A stretch of DNA of 64,000 bases from the NCBI GenBank assembly GCA_963820095.1, contig CAWFZA010000026.1, forward strand, positions 43,918 to 107,917. Direction: 5' to 3'. Numbering within the stretch: position 1 is the first letter of the stretch; every line of letters begins with the position of its first letter. A program made the position numbers and the translations under genes. The notes under the pieces were generated by a model that had not been told where the DNA came from, did not search any database, and worked only from the letters and a program-made list of their open reading frames with translations. This document shows, piece after piece, positions 1 through 8,240 of the stretch. Origin of the DNA: Roseiarcus sp963820095. GTDB lineage: Bacteria > Pseudomonadota > Alphaproteobacteria > Rhizobiales > Beijerinckiaceae.

Positions 1-172
1 TGAGCCTCGTCAGCGCCTCGTCCTTTCCCGTAACCTCGCGCGACAGGAAGAATTGGGCCAGCATGAACACCGACAAGAGGAAAATGATCACCAAGAGCAT
101 CGTCGACAGGGCGTCGACGAAGCCCGGCCAGTAGTTCACCGGCTCATATCGTCGCGAGCGCGACAGGGCCAT
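1..172 (-). CDS. OmpA/MotB-like peptidoglycan-binding protein, N-terminal part
   Basis: Only the first 57 codons lie in the window; the gene runs off the left edge. The protein starts MALSRSRRYEP and has one hydrophobic segment at about residues 24-44, followed by a polar stretch (SREVTGKDEAL). This is the N-terminus of the inner-membrane MotB/OmpA-like proteins whose C-terminal domain binds peptidoglycan. It lies 35 bp downstream of a MotA/ExbB-type channel protein on the same strand. That pairing is common in Hyphomicrobiales and suggests a proton-driven, cell-wall-anchored complex that is not necessarily flagellar. The peptidoglycan-binding domain itself is outside the window, so the assignment rests on the N-terminus and the neighbour. 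Confidence 0.7.
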   Translation of the reverse strand, partial: MALSRSRRYEPVNYWPGFVDALSTMLLVIIFLLSVFMLAQFFLSREVTGKDEALTRL

Positions 173-207
173 GCTTCAACTCCCGAACCTTCCGCCGCGC
201 TCCCGCC

Positions 208-1155
208 TCACCGCGCGCCCAATTCGTCCAACAGGCGCCGCAGGAGCTTGCCGATGTCCTCCTGCTGCGCCGCCTGCGCGTCGACCCAATCGCGAATTTG
301 CTGCTGCTCGGTGCGCATGTGCCCGACCAGAGCCTGAATGCCCTCGGCGAGCGTCGCGATCGCCTTGGCGTCGCGCTGATACTCAATCGCAGGCTGCGCG
401 GCCTGGGTGATGATTGGCGCGTCCGGCGCCGCCTCGGCGATCGGCGTCGTCTGGACATGGCTCGCGAGAAATTCCTCGAACTCGGAATAGAACCTGTTTT
501 GCGCCTGACCGGCCTGGAGATCGAGAAAGCCGAGAATCAAGGAACTCGCGAGGCCGAACAGCGAGGAGGTGAACGAAACGCTCATGCCGGCGATCGGCAG
601 CGAGAGACCGGCCTTAAGATCGTCGAACATGTTCGAGTTGTTGTTGCCCGTCTTCATGCTGTCGATGACGCCAGCGATCGAGTGGACCGTCTCCAAGAGA
701 CCCCAAAACGTGCCGAGCAGCCCGAGGAAGACCAGGAGCCCAACGAGATAGCGGCTGAGCTCGCGGCCTTCGTCGAGCCTGGTGGCGATGGAATCCAGGA
801 TCGCGCGCGTGGTGAGGGTCGACAAGCCTCGCGCGCCCGCGCCGGCATTGAGCATCACCGCCATCGGCGCGAGCAGTCGAGGCGCCGGAGGGGCGCCGTC
901 GGTCACGGCGCCGGTCAACGAGTTGACCCAGTGGATCTCGCGAAACAGCCGGATCACTTGGCGAAAGGTGAACAGCGCGCCGATCGCCAGCACGCCGAGG
1001 ATCAGCCCGTTCAGGCCGGGATTGGCGCTGAAGGCGACCGCGATTTGCTGGTAGAGGATGAGAACGACGAACCCGACCAGCGCCAGGAAGGCCGCCATCC
1101 CGACCAGAAAAATACGCGGGGAGGTGAGCAGGCGGATATCCGGATCTTGGGCCAT
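208..1155 (-). CDS. MotA/TolQ/ExbB proton-channel family protein
   Basis: A protein of about 315 residues with hydrophobic segments near residues 17-40, 50-65, 140-160 and 195-215. The last two (LLVFLGLLGTFWGLLETV and the SFTSSLFGLASSLILGF region) are the core of the MotA/TolQ/ExbB domain. The C-terminal third is soluble and probably coiled-coil (EQQQIRDWVDAQAAQQEDIGK). The family forms ion channels that energise a partner anchored in the periplasm, and here the partner would be the OmpA-like gene immediately downstream. I use the ATG at 1155; an upstream in-frame TTG at 1170 would add five residues. It could equally be called a biopolymer-transport protein, as no flagellar genes are nearby. 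Confidence 0.82.
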   Translation of the reverse strand: MAQDPDIRLLTSPRIFLVGMAAFLALVGFVVLILYQQIAVAFSANPGLNGLILGVLAIGALFTFRQVIRLFREIHWVNSLTGAVTDGAPPAPRLLAPMAVMLNAGAGARGLSTLTTRAILDSIATRLDEGRELSRYLVGLLVFLGLLGTFWGLLETVHSIAGVIDSMKTGNNNSNMFDDLKAGLSLPIAGMSVSFTSSLFGLASSLILGFLDLQAGQAQNRFYSEFEEFLASHVQTTPIAEAAPDAPIITQAAQPAIEYQRDAKAIATLAEGIQALVGHMRTEQQQIRDWVDAQAAQQEDIGKLLRRLLDELGAR

Positions 1156-1280
1156 GGATCGCCGAATCAAACCCTAGAACACAACGCGGACATTCTCGTT
1201 CTCATAGCATAACGAATGAACCGAAAAAGCGGGGAGACGAGATAGTTCGCCCACCCCCGCCTTTCAGGTGAAATGATCGG

Positions 1281-2318
1281 TCACGCGGCCTTCCTTTTGG
1301 GCTTGAGCCAGCCGCGATTGACCAGCACCTCCGCGATTTGCACGGCGTTGAGCGCCGCGCCTTTGCGCAGATTGTCGGACACCACCCAAAGATTCAGGCC
1401 ATTGTCGATCGTCGGGTCGTCGCGGATCCGCGAAATGTAGGTCGCGTCCTCGCCTGCCAATTCGTGGGGCGTTATGTAACCGCCGGGCTCCCGCCGATCG
1501 ATCACCAGACAGCCGGGGGCGCGCCTCAGGATCTCCCGCGCCTCGTCGGCGCTGATCGGATCGACGAATTCGATATTGACGGCTTCCGAATGCCCGATGA
1601 ACACCGGGACCCGGACGCAGGTGGCGGTCAGCTTGATCTTCGGGTCGAGGATTTTCTTCGTCTCTGCGACCATCTTCCACTCTTCCTTGGTCGAGCCGTC
1701 ATCCATGAACACGTCGATCTGCGGAATGACGTTGAAGGCGATTCGCTTGGGGAACTTCTTCGGCTCGACCGGATCGGACACGAAAACCGCGCGCGTCTGT
1801 GCGAACAGTTCGTCCATCGCCTCCTTGCCGGCGCCGGAAACCGACTGATAGGTCGCCACCACCACCCGCCTGATCGTCGCGTGGTCGTGCAGCGGCTTCA
1901 GCGCCACGACGAGCTGCGCGGTCGAGCAATTGGGGTTGGCTATGATGTTCTTCCTGCCAAACCCCTTCGCCGCATCCGCGTTGACCTCGGGCACGACGAG
2001 CGGCACGTCCGGGTCCATGCGCCAGGCCGATGAATTGTCGATGACCACGCAGCCCTTGGCGCCGATTCTCGGCGAGTAGTCCTTGGAGACCGCTCCGCCA
2101 GCGGACATCAGGCAAATGTCGGTGTCCGAAAAATCGTAATGCTCGAGGGCGCGGCATTTCAGCGTCTTGTCGCCGAAAGAGACCTCGCGGCCGATCGAAG
2201 CCGGGGAGGCGAGCGCCACCACTTCGGAGACGGGGAAGCGGCGCTCGGCGAGGATAGCGAGCATCTCGTGGCCAACATTGCCGGTTGCGCCGGCGACCGC
2301 GACCTTGAAGCCTGACAT
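1281..2318 (-). CDS. asd: Aspartate-semialdehyde dehydrogenase
   Basis: Reduces L-aspartyl-4-phosphate to aspartate-4-semialdehyde with NADPH. This is the branch point to lysine/diaminopimelate, threonine and methionine. The 345-residue product has the nucleotide-binding GATGNVG loop (residues 10-16), the catalytic Cys131 in NPNCSTAQL and the proton-accepting His243 in VFIGHSE, so it looks complete and functional. The start has AAGGA eight bases upstream. The frame is intact, unlike many genes in this window. It stands alone on the minus strand between the MotA-like gene and a long non-coding stretch. Confidence 0.96.
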   Translation of the reverse strand: MSGFKVAVAGATGNVGHEMLAILAERRFPVSEVVALASPASIGREVSFGDKTLKCRALEHYDFSDTDICLMSAGGAVSKDYSPRIGAKGCVVIDNSSAWRMDPDVPLVVPEVNADAAKGFGRKNIIANPNCSTAQLVVALKPLHDHATIRRVVVATYQSVSGAGKEAMDELFAQTRAVFVSDPVEPKKFPKRIAFNVIPQIDVFMDDGSTKEEWKMVAETKKILDPKIKLTATCVRVPVFIGHSEAVNIEFVDPISADEAREILRRAPGCLVIDRREPGGYITPHELAGEDATYISRIRDDPTIDNGLNLWVVSDNLRKGAALNAVQIAEVLVNRGWLKPKRKAA

Positions 2319-3137
2319 GATGAAAATCCTTGTTCGCCCTGCCTCCCCTCGAAGCCCTGGAGCGCGGGCCTCATGACCCCGGCGCCCCGCCGGGGAGGAG
2401 CCGGAGCAGGGGCGCGGTCAGCCGTTCGTCCCGCCTTTCAGCGGGCGGCGCGTCTTGGTCGTCGTTTTCAACCAGTTGCGCAGCATCGAGCTGGATCCAG
2501 CCGCGGCGCGAAACGGCGCCGGCGGGATTTTGGAGAACCATGACCGGCGCGGGTTGTCAATGCGAAGAAATGGGGGAGGGCAAGCGTCTATCGCCTCCCC
2601 AGTCGTCGCGATGGGATTGTTCGCCGATCGATTTGAGCTAGGCCTCGCCGATGACGCATTCGTTCTTCAGCCAGTCCGGATGCCGCTAAACAGGGGGCTC
2701 TCGATCTGACCGTTCAGCCTCGTCTTTGCGCAAGACGCTGGCGATCCGAGGAGGAGGGCTCTGTCCGTCTGACGACCTGAGCTCACTGCTCGATCAGTAC
2801 TGTCTATAACATATTGACTTCAGCCACTATCGCGCCGAAAAAATGGCGCCGCAGCGTTACAGGTTGACCTGGACGAGCGAGGCTCTCTGGCCGGTCGCGC
2901 AAGGTCTGAGCAGCGTCATGGCCGGTCTTGTCTGGCCAGTACCGTAATGCTTTCAATGACTTCGCCTGCGCGGCGAAGCTTTCGTCGCTTCGCGAAATGA
3001 GGCTCGTTTGGCCATTTTCTCCTTCGTCAATGGGCCCGCGCCCACCCTCGCGACGAGGTGGGACGGGGATTGGCAGCGCCAAGGGACTCGCTAATCGCGC
3101 CGCAAGCCGTTGAAAACGCTCAATTCGGACTCGCTAA
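2319..3137. other. Gene-free interval upstream of asd
   Basis: About 820 bases with no convincing coding sequence. The short open frames here have no ribosome-binding site, no recognisable domain and a composition typical of GC-rich chance ORFs. The asd promoter should lie near the right side of the asd start, but I could not identify -35/-10 boxes with confidence. Confidence 0.5.
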
Positions 3138-3657
3138 TCAGGCGCCCCGGCCTGTCAAGGCCCGCGCTTCCCACTCGCTCTTCAGGATCGCCATCATGAC
3201 GAGGTCCGTCCGCGTTCCGTCCGCCTGTCGGTACGCCTGCCGCATGACGCCGTCGCGGGTGAAGCCCAGTTTCGCGTAGGACCGCTGAGCGCGGACGTTG
3301 TCGGCAAAGCAGTCGAGATGGAAGCGCTCGGCGCCCAAGGGCCCGAACGCCTCATCGAGGACGAGGCTCAGGAACGCCGTGCCAACCCCTTGGCCTGGAC
3401 GGGCGACCGCGATGCGCTTGAGGTAAAGGTTCAAGTGCGGATCGCCGAGCCCGCGCAGGACGGCGAAGGCTTCGACCGCGCCGGACTGCCCCGACGCCCA
3501 GCCGATAGGCGTATGACGCCGAGCCCAGCATCGCGCGATGCTCTTCCTCGTCCGATCGAGCGACATAAAGCGCGTAATCATCCGAACGCTCGATCGCCAT
3601 GACGGCGCCGATGTCGGCGAGCGTGGCTGGGCGCAATGTCAGGCAGGATTGGCGCAT
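3138..3657 (-). CDS. GNAT-family N-acetyltransferase, frameshifted
   Basis: The two halves lie in different frames. The first begins MRQSCLTLRPATLADIGAV and runs to SASYAYRLGVG; the second continues AVEAFAVLRGLGDPHLNLYL through the acetyl-CoA-binding RPGQGVGTAFLSLVL and SYAKLGF segments typical of the GNAT fold. The break is at a CCCC run (3489-3492, GGGG on the coding strand). Removing one base restores a single 172-residue frame, and the full span is 3n+1. The acyl acceptor is unknown; RimI/RimJ-like small-molecule or protein acetylation are the options. Either a sequence error or a pseudogene. Confidence 0.72.
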
Positions 3658-3775
3658 TGGGGTGACTTCGGGTCGCTGGCGAGTCCAGGTCGCCTCACCC
3701 ATTGCGCGTCGCGGCGCGAGCGTCTATACCCCGCCGTCCTTGAGCTGGCCAAGGCCGCTCGAGATCACGGGAGAT

Positions 3776-3850
3776 GGGCGCTTAGCTCAGCGGTAGAGCA
3801 CTACCTTGACATGGTAGGGGTCAGAGGTTCAATCCCTCTAGCGCCCACCA
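3776..3850 (+). tRNA. tRNA-Val (anticodon GAC)
   Basis: A complete cloverleaf with acceptor stem GGGCGCT/AGCGCCC, D-arm GCTC-AGCGGTA-GAGC, anticodon stem CTACC/GGTAG around loop TTGACAT (anticodon GAC), T-arm AGAGG-TTCAATC-CCTCT and an encoded CCA end. Serves GUC/GUU valine codons. Confidence 0.97.
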
Positions 3851-3957
3851 TCTCCTAACCCCCGCTTGGCCGAATTTCACCGGTTTTTGGCCATGAGCCG
3901 CCAGACCGCCTCCTTGCCGACTCTTGTCGAAGCCCACCCACGAACACAAAGGATTCA

Positions 3958-4503
3958 TTGCGGACGATGGCGCTTACCAAGGCGAAACGATCGAAACCCG
4001 GCTTGGCCGTTCTGAGCCTCGTCGGCGGCCTGCTGTTGGCCATGTCTCAGGCCTCCGCAGCCGAATCACAGCCCCAGGGCGCCGTGAGGGACAAGCACGG
4101 CGATTGGGCGACCCGTTGCGAGACGCCTCCCGGCGCAGCCCACGAGCAATGCGCCATCGTGCTCAGCGTCGTGGACCAGGACAGGCCGAACTTGATTCTG
4201 GTCGTCATCGTGCTCAACACCGCCGACCGCAAGGCGCGCCTCATGCGCGTCATTGCGCCGCTCGGGGTGCTGCTTCCTCCGGGCGTAAGCTTGCGGATCG
4301 ACAATGCGGAGGCGGGGCGGTTGAGTTTCCTGCAGTGTCTCCCGAACGGTTGCGTCGCGCAGCTGGCGATGGACGAAGCGCTGGTCGACAAGCTGAAGAA
4401 CGGAAAGACGGCGACGCTTGGCATCTTTCAGACGCCCGAAGAAGGCGTCGGCGTGCAGGCGCCGCTCGCCGGCTTCAAGGAAGCCTACGAACAATTGCCT
4501 TGA
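3958..4503 (+). CDS. Invasion-associated locus B (IalB) family protein
   Basis: A secreted protein of about 180 residues. The N-terminus has a lysine-rich region (ALTKAKRSK), a hydrophobic stretch ending SQASAAES, and a likely Sec cleavage after ASA. The mature part opens with HGDWATRCETPPG, the hallmark of the IalB family (a GDW...C motif), and contains four further cysteines that could pair. IalB homologues are common in free-living Hyphomicrobiales, and outside Bartonella their role is unknown. AAAGGA lies five bases before a TTG at 3958; an in-frame ATG at 3967 is the alternative start. A lipoprotein gene follows after 73 bases. Confidence 0.85.
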   Translation: MRTMALTKAKRSKPGLAVLSLVGGLLLAMSQASAAESQPQGAVRDKHGDWATRCETPPGAAHEQCAIVLSVVDQDRPNLILVVIVLNTADRKARLMRVIAPLGVLLPPGVSLRIDNAEAGRLSFLQCLPNGCVAQLAMDEALVDKLKNGKTATLGIFQTPEEGVGVQAPLAGFKEAYEQLP

Positions 4504-4576
4504 AGCCGTGCTCGGGTTAAGCACCGCGCTCATCTTCAAACGAGTTCCAACTGCTCAATCGCCAAAGTCAGCCGCA

Positions 4577-5278
4577 ATGATCGTTCGCGCCACGCTGGTT
4601 CGTATCGCGCTTCTTTCGACCGCCCTCGGCGCTCTGACCGGCTGCGACACAGTCGGCGGCGCGATGAGCTCTGCCGGCAGCTCGGTCGGCGGGTTTCTCT
4701 CCCACCGCGATCCGAACGCTCAGAGCATCAATCTCGGGGCGAGCGCCGACCCGAGGCAGGCGGTGCTCCAGCCCACCGCCCGTCCGAGCGACAGGCTGAA
4801 AGTTCTGCCGGTCGCCTCGCAAGACATCAATTGCCCGGCGGTGACCATCGCCGACGGCGGCGCCGCCTTGCGCGTCGGTGGCGCGGACAATGCTTCCGTG
4901 CGCTATCAGTTCAATATCGGCGACACCGCGCGCCAATGCGATCCGGCCGGCCCGGGTCAGGGCGCCATCAAGGTTGGCGTGGCGGGCGAGGTGGTCATAG
5001 GACCGGCGGGATCGGCCGGAACCTTTAGCGCGCCAATAAAGATCACCGTCACGCAGGTCGGCAACGACAAACCGGTCTTTTCGCAGACGTACCGCGCCGA
5101 GGCGACGACGGACGGGGTCAGGGCCGGCCAGTTTCGCATCGTCACCGACCCGATCAACGTGCCTATGTCGACCCTCCAGCTGGCGGACGTCTATTCGATC
5201 ACCGTCGGCTTTGAAAACGGGACGGGCGGTCCGTCACCGAACGGCCACAAGAGCAAAAAGAGGAGGACGGCGGGCTAG
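4577..5278 (+). CDS. Putative outer-surface lipoprotein, function unknown
   Basis: A product of about 233 residues starting MIVRATLVRIALL, with a lipobox LTGC at about residues 20-23, so the mature N-terminus should be a lipidated cysteine. The mature region is Gly/Ser-rich at first and then contains a beta-rich domain (INCPAVTIADGGAALRVGG, VRYQFNIGDTARQC, IKVGVAGEVVIGPAG) resembling uncharacterised alphaproteobacterial lipoproteins. The C-terminus is basic (KSKKRRTAG). I chose the ATG at 4577 because only this start gives the signal peptide. It may be co-transcribed with the IalB gene upstream. No enzyme motif is visible. Confidence 0.75.
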   Translation: MIVRATLVRIALLSTALGALTGCDTVGGAMSSAGSSVGGFLSHRDPNAQSINLGASADPRQAVLQPTARPSDRLKVLPVASQDINCPAVTIADGGAALRVGGADNASVRYQFNIGDTARQCDPAGPGQGAIKVGVAGEVVIGPAGSAGTFSAPIKITVTQVGNDKPVFSQTYRAEATTDGVRAGQFRIVTDPINVPMSTLQLADVYSITVGFENGTGGPSPNGHKSKKRRTAG

Positions 5279-5303
5279 GTTGCCGGCGAAACGCGCCTGC
5301 GGC

Positions 5304-5540
5304 CTAGACCGTCCTGAGCCCTTCCCCTTCGGGCGCCGTTGTCGCCCGCTGAAACCGACCCTTGAGGCCAAGGATCGGCTTCTCGACAAACTCGTACGAC
5401 ACAACTGAGAGCACTGGAACAAGCACCGCAAGCGCCGGGATGAACAGGTGCAAGGCTGTATGAATCCGGTACTGCTCCCCGAGGGCGTAAATCGTCACGA
5501 CGGCCTCGCCCGCGCTCGCCGGCGTGAGCCATCCGCTCAT
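5304..5540 (-). pseudogene. Remnant of an acyltransferase-3 (OafA-type) gene
   Basis: About 78 codons that resemble only the extreme C-terminus of the integral-membrane O-acyltransferase (acyltransferase 3) family: a final transmembrane helix (LHLFIPALAVLVPVLSVVS) followed by the diagnostic tail YEFVEKPILGLKGRF. The other nine or ten helices of the usual 350-400-residue protein are absent. It sits directly downstream of acpS, where many relatives have lepB-rnc-era, so it probably marks a deletion or rearrangement endpoint. Not expected to be functional. Confidence 0.65.
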
Positions 5541-5578
5541 GGCGCGCTTTTTTGACGGGCGGCGCGTAGCATTGCGTT

Positions 5579-5981
5579 CTACGGAACCGCGCGCGCCTCG
5601 ATGACGACGAACGCCTGGGCGTACGGCCCCTCGTCGGTCAAGGTCAGATGGATGAACGGCTCGGTTCCGCGCCGGCAGCATGGCTTTCAGCCGTTCGGCG
5701 GCGCCGCCGGTCAACTTCATGGTCGGCTGCCCGGACGGAAGATTGACCACCCCCATGTCGCGCCAGAATACGCCTCGCCTGAGGCCAGTGCCCAACGCTT
5801 TGGCGCAGGCCTCCTTGGCGGCGAATCTCTTGGCATAGGACGCCGCGCGTCCGGCCTTTCGATCCGAGCGGCGCTGTTCGGTCTCGGTGAAGCAGCGGGA
5901 GGAGAAACGCTCGCCAAAGCGCGCGAGCGTCATCTCGATGCGCTCGATGTCGCAGAGGTCGCTGCCGATCCCGATGATCAA
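5579..5981 (-). CDS. acpS: Holo-[acyl-carrier-protein] synthase, frameshifted
   Basis: Transfers 4'-phosphopantetheine from CoA to acyl carrier protein and is normally essential for lipid synthesis. It has the GIGSDLCDIERIE metal-binding N-terminus and the RFAAKEACAKALGTG motif. The reading frame breaks near 5669 in a GGCGCGGAACC context. Deleting one C restores AGTEPFIHLTLTDEGPYAQ and the normal C-terminus, giving 133 residues. The TTG start overlaps the pdxJ stop (TTGA), implying translational coupling. Because loss of acpS should be lethal, I read the frameshift as a sequence error. Confidence 0.88.
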
Positions 5982-6736
5982 GGCGCACGCCCCGCCGTGA
6001 CGCGCCCCTCGTTCATCGCCACCCGCATCGCCTTCACCGTGTCGGCGAGACCGACAAAGATCGCCTCGCCGACAAGGAAATGGCCGATGTTGAGTTCGAC
6101 GATCTCCGGCAGGCTGGCGACGATCCTCGCCGTGTCGTAGTCGAGCCCGTGGCCGGCGTGACACTCGAGCCCCAGCGCCCGGGTCTCAACGGCCGCGCGG
6201 CGCAGGCGGTCGAATTCGTGATCGGCTTTGGCGGCTTCGCCCCGCGCCCGCGCGTCGCACCACGCTCCGGTATGGAGCTCGACGACCGGCGCCCCAAGGT
6301 CGGCGCTGGCTTTCAACGCTTCCGGCGAAGGTTCGATGAACATCGACACCCGGATGCCTTCGCGCGCGAGCTCGGCGACGAACGGCTTCAAGTCCTTAAA
6401 TCCGTTGATCACATCGAGACCGCCTTCGGTGGTGCGTTCCGTCCGCTTTTCCGGCACGAGGCAGCAGGCGTGCGGACGGATGTTCAGGGCAATGTCGAGC
6501 ATGGCCTCGGTCGCGGCCATCTCGAAGTTGAGCGGTTTCGAGATCGAGGCCTTCAGGCGGCGCATGTCGTCGTCCAGGATGTGCCGGCGATCCTCCCTGA
6601 GATGGGCCGTGACGCCGTCGGCGCCAGCTTCGATCGCGAGCAGCGCCGCGCGAACGGGATCGGGGACCGCGCCTCCGCGAGCGTTGCGGACCGTCGCGAC
6701 ATGATCGACGTTGACGCCAAGCCGAAGCGCGGTCAT
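5978..6736 (-). CDS. pdxJ: Pyridoxine 5'-phosphate synthase
   Basis: Condenses 1-deoxy-D-xylulose-5-phosphate with 3-amino-2-oxopropyl phosphate to pyridoxine phosphate in the DXP-dependent vitamin B6 pathway. The sequence opens with the family signature RLGVNVDHVATVRNARG and contains AGADGVTAHLREDRRHI, NFEMAATEAML and ELHTGAWCDA, with the C-terminal NIGHFLVGEAIFVGL phosphate-binding region. About 252 residues, the usual length. The ATG at 6736 has GAGGAG nine bases upstream; a longer in-frame start at 6781 would overlap pyrE. It lies between pyrE and acpS on the same strand with very tight spacing, so the three are probably one transcript. Confidence 0.96.
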   Translation of the reverse strand: MTALRLGVNVDHVATVRNARGGAVPDPVRAALLAIEAGADGVTAHLREDRRHILDDDMRRLKASISKPLNFEMAATEAMLDIALNIRPHACCLVPEKRTERTTEGGLDVINGFKDLKPFVAELAREGIRVSMFIEPSPEALKASADLGAPVVELHTGAWCDARARGEAAKADHEFDRLRRAAVETRALGLECHAGHGLDYDTARIVASLPEIVELNIGHFLVGEAIFVGLADTVKAMRVAMNEGRVTAGRAP

Positions 6737-6764
6737 GTGCGCGGCTCCTCTTTTGTTTGGCGGG

Positions 6765-7370
6765 TCACGCCGCACCAGCAAGCGCGCGGCTGCCTGGTTT
6801 GACGGCCGGAAGCGCCGCCAGTTCGGGGGGCAGCGCGTCGGGCGGGTAGGCGGGAATGTCGAGCGTCGCCAGCGCCACGCGGGGAACGCCGATGTCTGCT
6901 TCGCCGCCAGATCGGTCGATCAGGCAGGCGGCGCCGACGATCTCGCCCGGATGCTCGCCCAAAGCCGCCAGCGTCTCGCGCGAGGAAAGGCCGGTCGTGA
7001 TGATGTCCTCGACCATCAGCACACGCGCCCCCGGAGGAATGGCGAAGCCGCGGCGCAACTTGAAGACGCCGCCCTCGCGCTCGACGAAAATCGCCTTGGC
7101 GCCGAGCCAACGCGCGGTCTCGTAACCGGGAACGATGCCGCCGAGCGCGGGCGAGGCGACGATATCGATCGCGCCAAAGGCTTCGCGGGCTTTCTCGGCC
7201 AGCGCCCGGCAGAGCCGCTCGGTGCGAGCCGGATCCTGGAACACGAACATCTTTTGCAGGAACACTGGCGAGTGCAGCCCCGACGACAGGATGAAATGGC
7301 CGGTGAGCAGGGCGCCGGCGGCGCGAAACTCGTCAAGCGCCTGATCCGCGGTTAGGCTTGGGCTCGTCAT
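6765..7370 (-). CDS. pyrE: Orotate phosphoribosyltransferase
   Basis: Converts orotate and PRPP to orotidine 5'-monophosphate in de novo pyrimidine synthesis. The PRPP loop VLMVEDIITTG is present, as are GHFILSSGLHSPVFLQK near the N-terminus and the catalytic-loop region AIFVEREGGVFKL. I start at MTSPSL (7370), giving about 201 residues; an upstream in-frame start at 7430 adds 20 unlikely residues. The C-terminus is slightly extended and Ala/Pro-rich. pdxJ follows within 30 bases. Confidence 0.94.
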   Translation of the reverse strand: MTSPSLTADQALDEFRAAGALLTGHFILSSGLHSPVFLQKMFVFQDPARTERLCRALAEKAREAFGAIDIVASPALGGIVPGYETARWLGAKAIFVEREGGVFKLRRGFAIPPGARVLMVEDIITTGLSSRETLAALGEHPGEIVGAACLIDRSGGEADIGVPRVALATLDIPAYPPDALPPELAALPAVKPGSRALAGAA

Positions 7371-7455
7371 GGCCTTAATGTAGCAGGCCGCCGACCGCCG
7401 CGCCAAGATGAGCGCGGCTTTTGAGCTCACGCCGAACCCACGAGGCGCTCACTTG

Positions 7456-7872
7456 ATGACGTCGACCAAACCCTACGAAACGAAGATGCTGGGCGAGGGC
7501 GTCGATGCGACCGCGCCGGACGGAACGGCGGTGCGCCTGCTTCCAAGTCTCGCCGGCGGGAGCATGGCGCATTTCGAATTGCCCGCGGGCGCGGTGTCGC
7601 ACGCGGTCACGCATCGAACGGTCGAGGAAATCTGGTTTGTGGTCGAGGGCAGGGGCAGCATCTGGCGCCTTCAGGCCGGCGTCGAATCGATCGACCCGCT
7701 CGCGCCCGGGACGGCGCTCACCATTCCGCTCGGAACGGCGTTTCAGTTTCGCGCCGAAGGCGGCGCCCCGCTCGCGTTCGTTGCGATCACCATGCCCCCT
7801 TGGCCTGGCATGGACGAGGCCCGCCCGGTAGCGGGGCCTTGGGCGCCGACCGTCGCGGCCGGCGCCGCCTGA
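7456..7872 (+). CDS. Cupin-domain protein
   Basis: A small single-domain cupin of about 138 residues. The conserved beta-barrel motifs are visible: a first motif around SHAVTHRTVEEIWFVVEGRG (histidines and a glutamate that could bind a metal) and a second around PLGTAFQFRAEGGAPLAFVAI. Substrate cannot be inferred, since cupins include dioxygenases, isomerases and sugar-binding proteins. Divergent from pyrE and just upstream of tRNA-Thr. I take the ATG at 7456; the in-frame ATG at 7408 would overlap the pyrE promoter region. Confidence 0.8.
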   Translation: MTSTKPYETKMLGEGVDATAPDGTAVRLLPSLAGGSMAHFELPAGAVSHAVTHRTVEEIWFVVEGRGSIWRLQAGVESIDPLAPGTALTIPLGTAFQFRAEGGAPLAFVAITMPPWPGMDEARPVAGPWAPTVAAGAA

Positions 7873-7926
7873 AAGGCGCCCTTGCGCGTGGGCAAGCTCG
7901 CTGGTAGCGCAAAGGCCGCTTCGAGC

Positions 7927-8001
7927 GCCGGATTAGCTCAGCGGTAGAGCAGCGGTTTTGTAAACCGAAGGTCGGGGGTTCAATCCCCTCATCCGGCACC
8001 A
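7927..8001 (+). tRNA. tRNA-Thr (anticodon TGT)
   Basis: A complete cloverleaf with acceptor stem GCCGGAT/ATCCGGC, D-arm GCTC-AGCGGTA-GAGC, anticodon loop TTTGTAA (anticodon TGT), T-arm GGGGG-TTCAATC-CCCTC and an encoded CCA. The 27-43 pair of the anticodon stem is a mismatch. Confidence 0.93.
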
Positions 8002-8240
8002 TCTGCCCCGGGTTCTTTTGTCGGTCGGACGCGCGAGATCTGCGCGCCACGTTGCGGCGGCAGCGTGGGAACAGAGGCGTCCGCGGCGTCATTTAGATCT
8101 TTCCGAATCCAACTTGACGACCCTTGCGGAGATATCGCTTATGTGGGTCATGGCGCGCGAATGATCGGCCTCTTGGCGGGCCAATTCCGTTCCAGGAAAC
8201 GCCGCCACAGCCCAGCAGAGGCAAACCAAGGAGATTGATC

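Noticed and set aside
2804..3082. A 92-codon frame in the interval upstream of the acetyltransferase
   Set aside because: No ribosome-binding site, no domain, and start-region composition typical of chance ORFs.
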